NCBI GenBank assembly: GCA_937902445.1 | Contig: CALELJ010000300.1 | Coordinates: forward strand, 1-7,132 | From: an uncultured Treponema sp. | Lineage (GTDB): Bacteria; Spirochaetota; Spirochaetia; Treponematales; Treponemataceae | DNA length: 7,132 nucleotides | Reading direction: 5' to 3' | Part shown: piece by piece, positions 5,194 through 7,132 of the stretch | Numbering within the stretch: the stretch's first letter is position 1 | Layout: each line of letters starts with the position of its first letter | Made by a program: the position numbers and the translations under genes | Notes under the pieces: model-generated | What the model saw: only the letters and a program-made list of their open reading frames with translations | Database searches by the model: none | What the model was told of the DNA's origin: nothing

Positions 5194-6850
5194 CTAATCG
5201 CTTATAAGGATGTAGCGCTTTTCATTTATGTCGTCGCTTCGTTCAATTACCAAAGTAACAGTATCCTCTGCTGCAGTTCCGGCATCACAAATATGGAAGC
5301 CACCTTCTGGACGTAAATCTTCCATGCGTCCATTTTTATCCGCAGGGAACATGAAAAGCCCTTTCTTTTCCCACCCGGATTCAGACTCCGGAAAATAGCC
5401 GTGCACGGTTAAATCAAATGGATCTACTTGCCTTGTGCGGTTATACGCAAAGGAGTTTTCATTTTTTCAGAGTATTCGGAACCTTTACAGACATAAGCTT
5501 CCATGTAGCGAAGCAAAAGTTCAGATTTTGTAACTTTTTCATTGTTAACGGCATATATTCCATTTATGATTGCATCCCAGTTGGAATATTTGTTCTTCAG
5601 TATTTCACCGAAAAGTTTCTGTCCACCATAGTTGTGCAGAAGGAAAATTCCAAAGCTTACAAGTACAGGATAACTTGCGCTATCAAATCCGTTGTAATCC
5701 AGAATTCCGCTTGTGAAATATTCGGAAAAAAAAGAACTATATCTTATAGATATTACAGAGGACATATTAGGAATTCCCATCTGCCTGTACAATACATGCT
5801 CGCAAAGCTGTCCTAGCATTTCCCCTAAGGCAGTCTGTTCGTCGTACTGTTTCTGGTCAATGATTTTCCGTGCAAACTGAAGGGAATGCATGTACTCATG
5901 GGCAACCGTGTTGAAAGCATCGTATGAGACTCCGGCCTCATTGTTGCCAAAGTCTTTCATTAAAATATCTTTTTCATCCAGATAAAGATAATTACCTATA
6001 TTTGATTTAGTGGCTGCATTGTAATCGCTATACGAAAAATATCCGACTGAACCATCAAGTGCAGGAAACTTGGAAAAATCATAGACAAGAATGTTCGTAA
6101 AATGAGCAAGGTCTGTATAATTTACAATATCATCTGTCTTAAAGTCATTATCAATAAAAACTTCTTCCGAAATATCTCCAAATAATTCAGTCTCATACGG
6201 ATATATCGCTTCAAAGTTATCAGCAATACTGTCACACATCTCTTTTGTGATTTGAGACTCTTCCGGATCAGCGAGCCACACAATAACATTGTCCCTAACG
6301 GCCATGGCTACAAAAGCATGATATTCAGAATCAGTGTTTGAACTAAGATAAAACTCCCGCTTTGTTAAGCCTGGATCAAAGTCATTTACAGTCTTTTGAA
6401 TATGAGTCAATGGAGCCAGACTTCTTGATCTTTCAGTTCCAGCTGCAAAAAGATTGTTTATGTTCTGTCTGAGATGACGCCTACCGGAATATTTTTTTTC
6501 CGAATCAGTATCTTTGGAAACAATGCTTCTGTTTTTCGATGTATCATTCGAGTTATATGAAATATAAGAAAGTTTATCCTTTGGAATACAGCCTTTCTTT
6601 GATTCATATTCCCCCTGATTAAAATTTCCCCGGGAAAATATATTCTCTTTCCACTTACGCCGGTGAGCTCAACTTCTGAAACATTATCTTCGAGCTCTAT
6701 TCCCCGTACTGATCCGTCAAAAACTATTGTCTTTTTTATTCCGTCAGATTTTCCAGAGTCATTGTCACCAGATCCACTACTGCAGGAAAAAAAACTTAAT
6801 ACAAGAAAAATTACAGTGCTTATTCTTGCTATCTTGATTGCATTTCTCAT
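5194..6850 (-). pseudogene. Lipoprotein with M30-like (hyicolysin-type) zinc peptidase domain, disrupted by two frameshifts
   Basis: Three minus-strand frames form one ancestral protein of about 550 residues. Part 1 (from ATG 6850) has a lipoprotein signal: RNAIKIAR, a hydrophobic ISTVIFLVLSFFS and Cys23 followed by SSGSG. Part 2 (open to the stop at 5424) holds the peptidase region: NVIVWLADPE, FEAIYPYETELFG, the zinc-site motif HEYMH (5886-5900), and EMLGQLCEHV, which corresponds to the downstream Glu-containing helix seen in this family. Part 3 (to stop 5194) is a beta-rich C-terminal domain beginning DPFDLTVHGYF and ending YILISD. The frame passes from part 1 to part 2 most smoothly in the tract 6621-6638 (TTTTCCCGGGGAAATTTT) and from part 2 to part 3 in the A6 run 5462-5467. 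Restoring one base at each rebuilds a continuous frame. The expected location is outer membrane or periplasm-facing. The start is the ATG best placed for the signal peptide, with a weak Shine-Dalgarno. Decay, phase variation or sequence error are all possible. Confidence 0.75.
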
Positions 6851-6973
6851 ATAAAAAGAATAATCCACCATTCTCAAGTGCACAAGTTAAATATGAAATT
6901 TTATTTTCTGGATGCGAAATGAGCCTGTTATTTCTTTCCTTCCGCGGTATAGAAGATTTATGCGAAAAATATA
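6851..6973. other. Intergenic gap between the HAD gene and the lipoprotein gene
   Basis: This 123-nt AT-rich spacer lies after the HAD stop (6974-6976). I see no hairpin terminator and no convincing promoter. A frame extension of the lipoprotein to ATG 6883 falls here but would place charged residues before the signal peptide. Confidence 0.4.
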
Positions 6974-7132
6974 TCAGGCTAATACATTTTGATTTATATA
7001 GACCGCCACTCCATCTTCATCATTTGTAAGAGTCAAGGCATCAGCTATTTCTTTGACCTGAGGAATTGCATTGCCCATGGCAACTCCGGTTCCGCATAGC
7101 CTGAGCATTCCCATGTCACTGAAATCATCACC
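6974..7132 (-). CDS. Cof-type HAD-IIB family hydrolase, C-terminal fragment; continues beyond the right edge
   Basis: Only the last 52 residues are in the window. They begin exactly at HAD motif IV, GDDFSDMGML, whose aspartates bind Mg2+. The typical Cof C-terminus follows: GTGVAMGNAIPQVKEIAD, a short LT segment, and NDEDGVAVYI. Members dephosphorylate sugar phosphates, flavin nucleotides or pyridoxal phosphate in the cytoplasm; the cap domain that sets specificity lies outside. The reading phase is complete at the window edge, and the stop is TGA 6974-6976. Confidence 0.9.
   Translation of the reverse strand, partial: GDDFSDMGMLRLCGTGVAMGNAIPQVKEIADALTLTNDEDGVAVYINQNVLA

Noticed and set aside
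5194..5406. Independent 70-residue gene starting at GTG 5406
   Set aside because: The frame is open upstream past the GTG (DPFDLTV precedes it) and reads as the C-terminal domain of the frame-shifted lipoprotein, so it is not a separate gene.

Overview
The window reads as a piece of an AT-rich spirochaete chromosome, most likely Treponema or a close relative. This rests on two points. One is a lipoprotein of the M30-like (hyicolysin-type) peptidase family, which I associate with treponemes. The other is a MalY/PatB-type C-S lyase resembling Treponema denticola cystalysin. It is an inference from protein character; no rRNA gene is present. Every gene I can support lies on the minus strand, so gene order runs from right to left.

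From the right edge: the last 52 codons of a Cof-type HAD phosphatase (6974-7132); a lipoprotein/M30-like peptidase gene broken by two apparent single-base losses in homopolymer tracts (5194-6850); an intact mnmA tRNA 2-thiouridylase (3896-5050); a tight two-gene sulfur amino acid operon of a cystathionine gamma-synthase-family enzyme (2529-3725) and a PatB/MalY cystathionine beta-lyase (1319-2509); an intact arylesterase-like SGNH hydrolase (587-1210); and a damaged stretch (1-511). That stretch holds a frame-broken membrane-peptide remnant and an open frame in which a CxxC-x10-CxxC zinc ribbon is joined to the middle of PurM without the PurM N-terminal half.

The most coherent theme is sulfur handling. 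The CGS-family enzyme and PatB together would move sulfur from cysteine to homocysteine through cystathionine, and MnmA places sulfur on tRNA wobble uridine. Both the metB-like/patB promoter and the mnmA upstream region carry an AT-rich dyad with the same core, CCTAT...ATAGG, with exactly 11 bases between CCT and AGG. This suggests one transcription factor controls both units. I propose this as a small sulfur or Fe-S regulon with an unidentified, possibly Rrf2-like, regulator.

The left end and the lipoprotein gene show decay or rearrangement, while the four central genes are intact, including long A7 and A8 tracts inside the metB-like gene and mnmA. That argues against a uniformly error-prone sequence, though a local assembly error cannot be excluded. 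I saw no tRNA or rRNA gene, CRISPR array, insertion sequence or known riboswitch.
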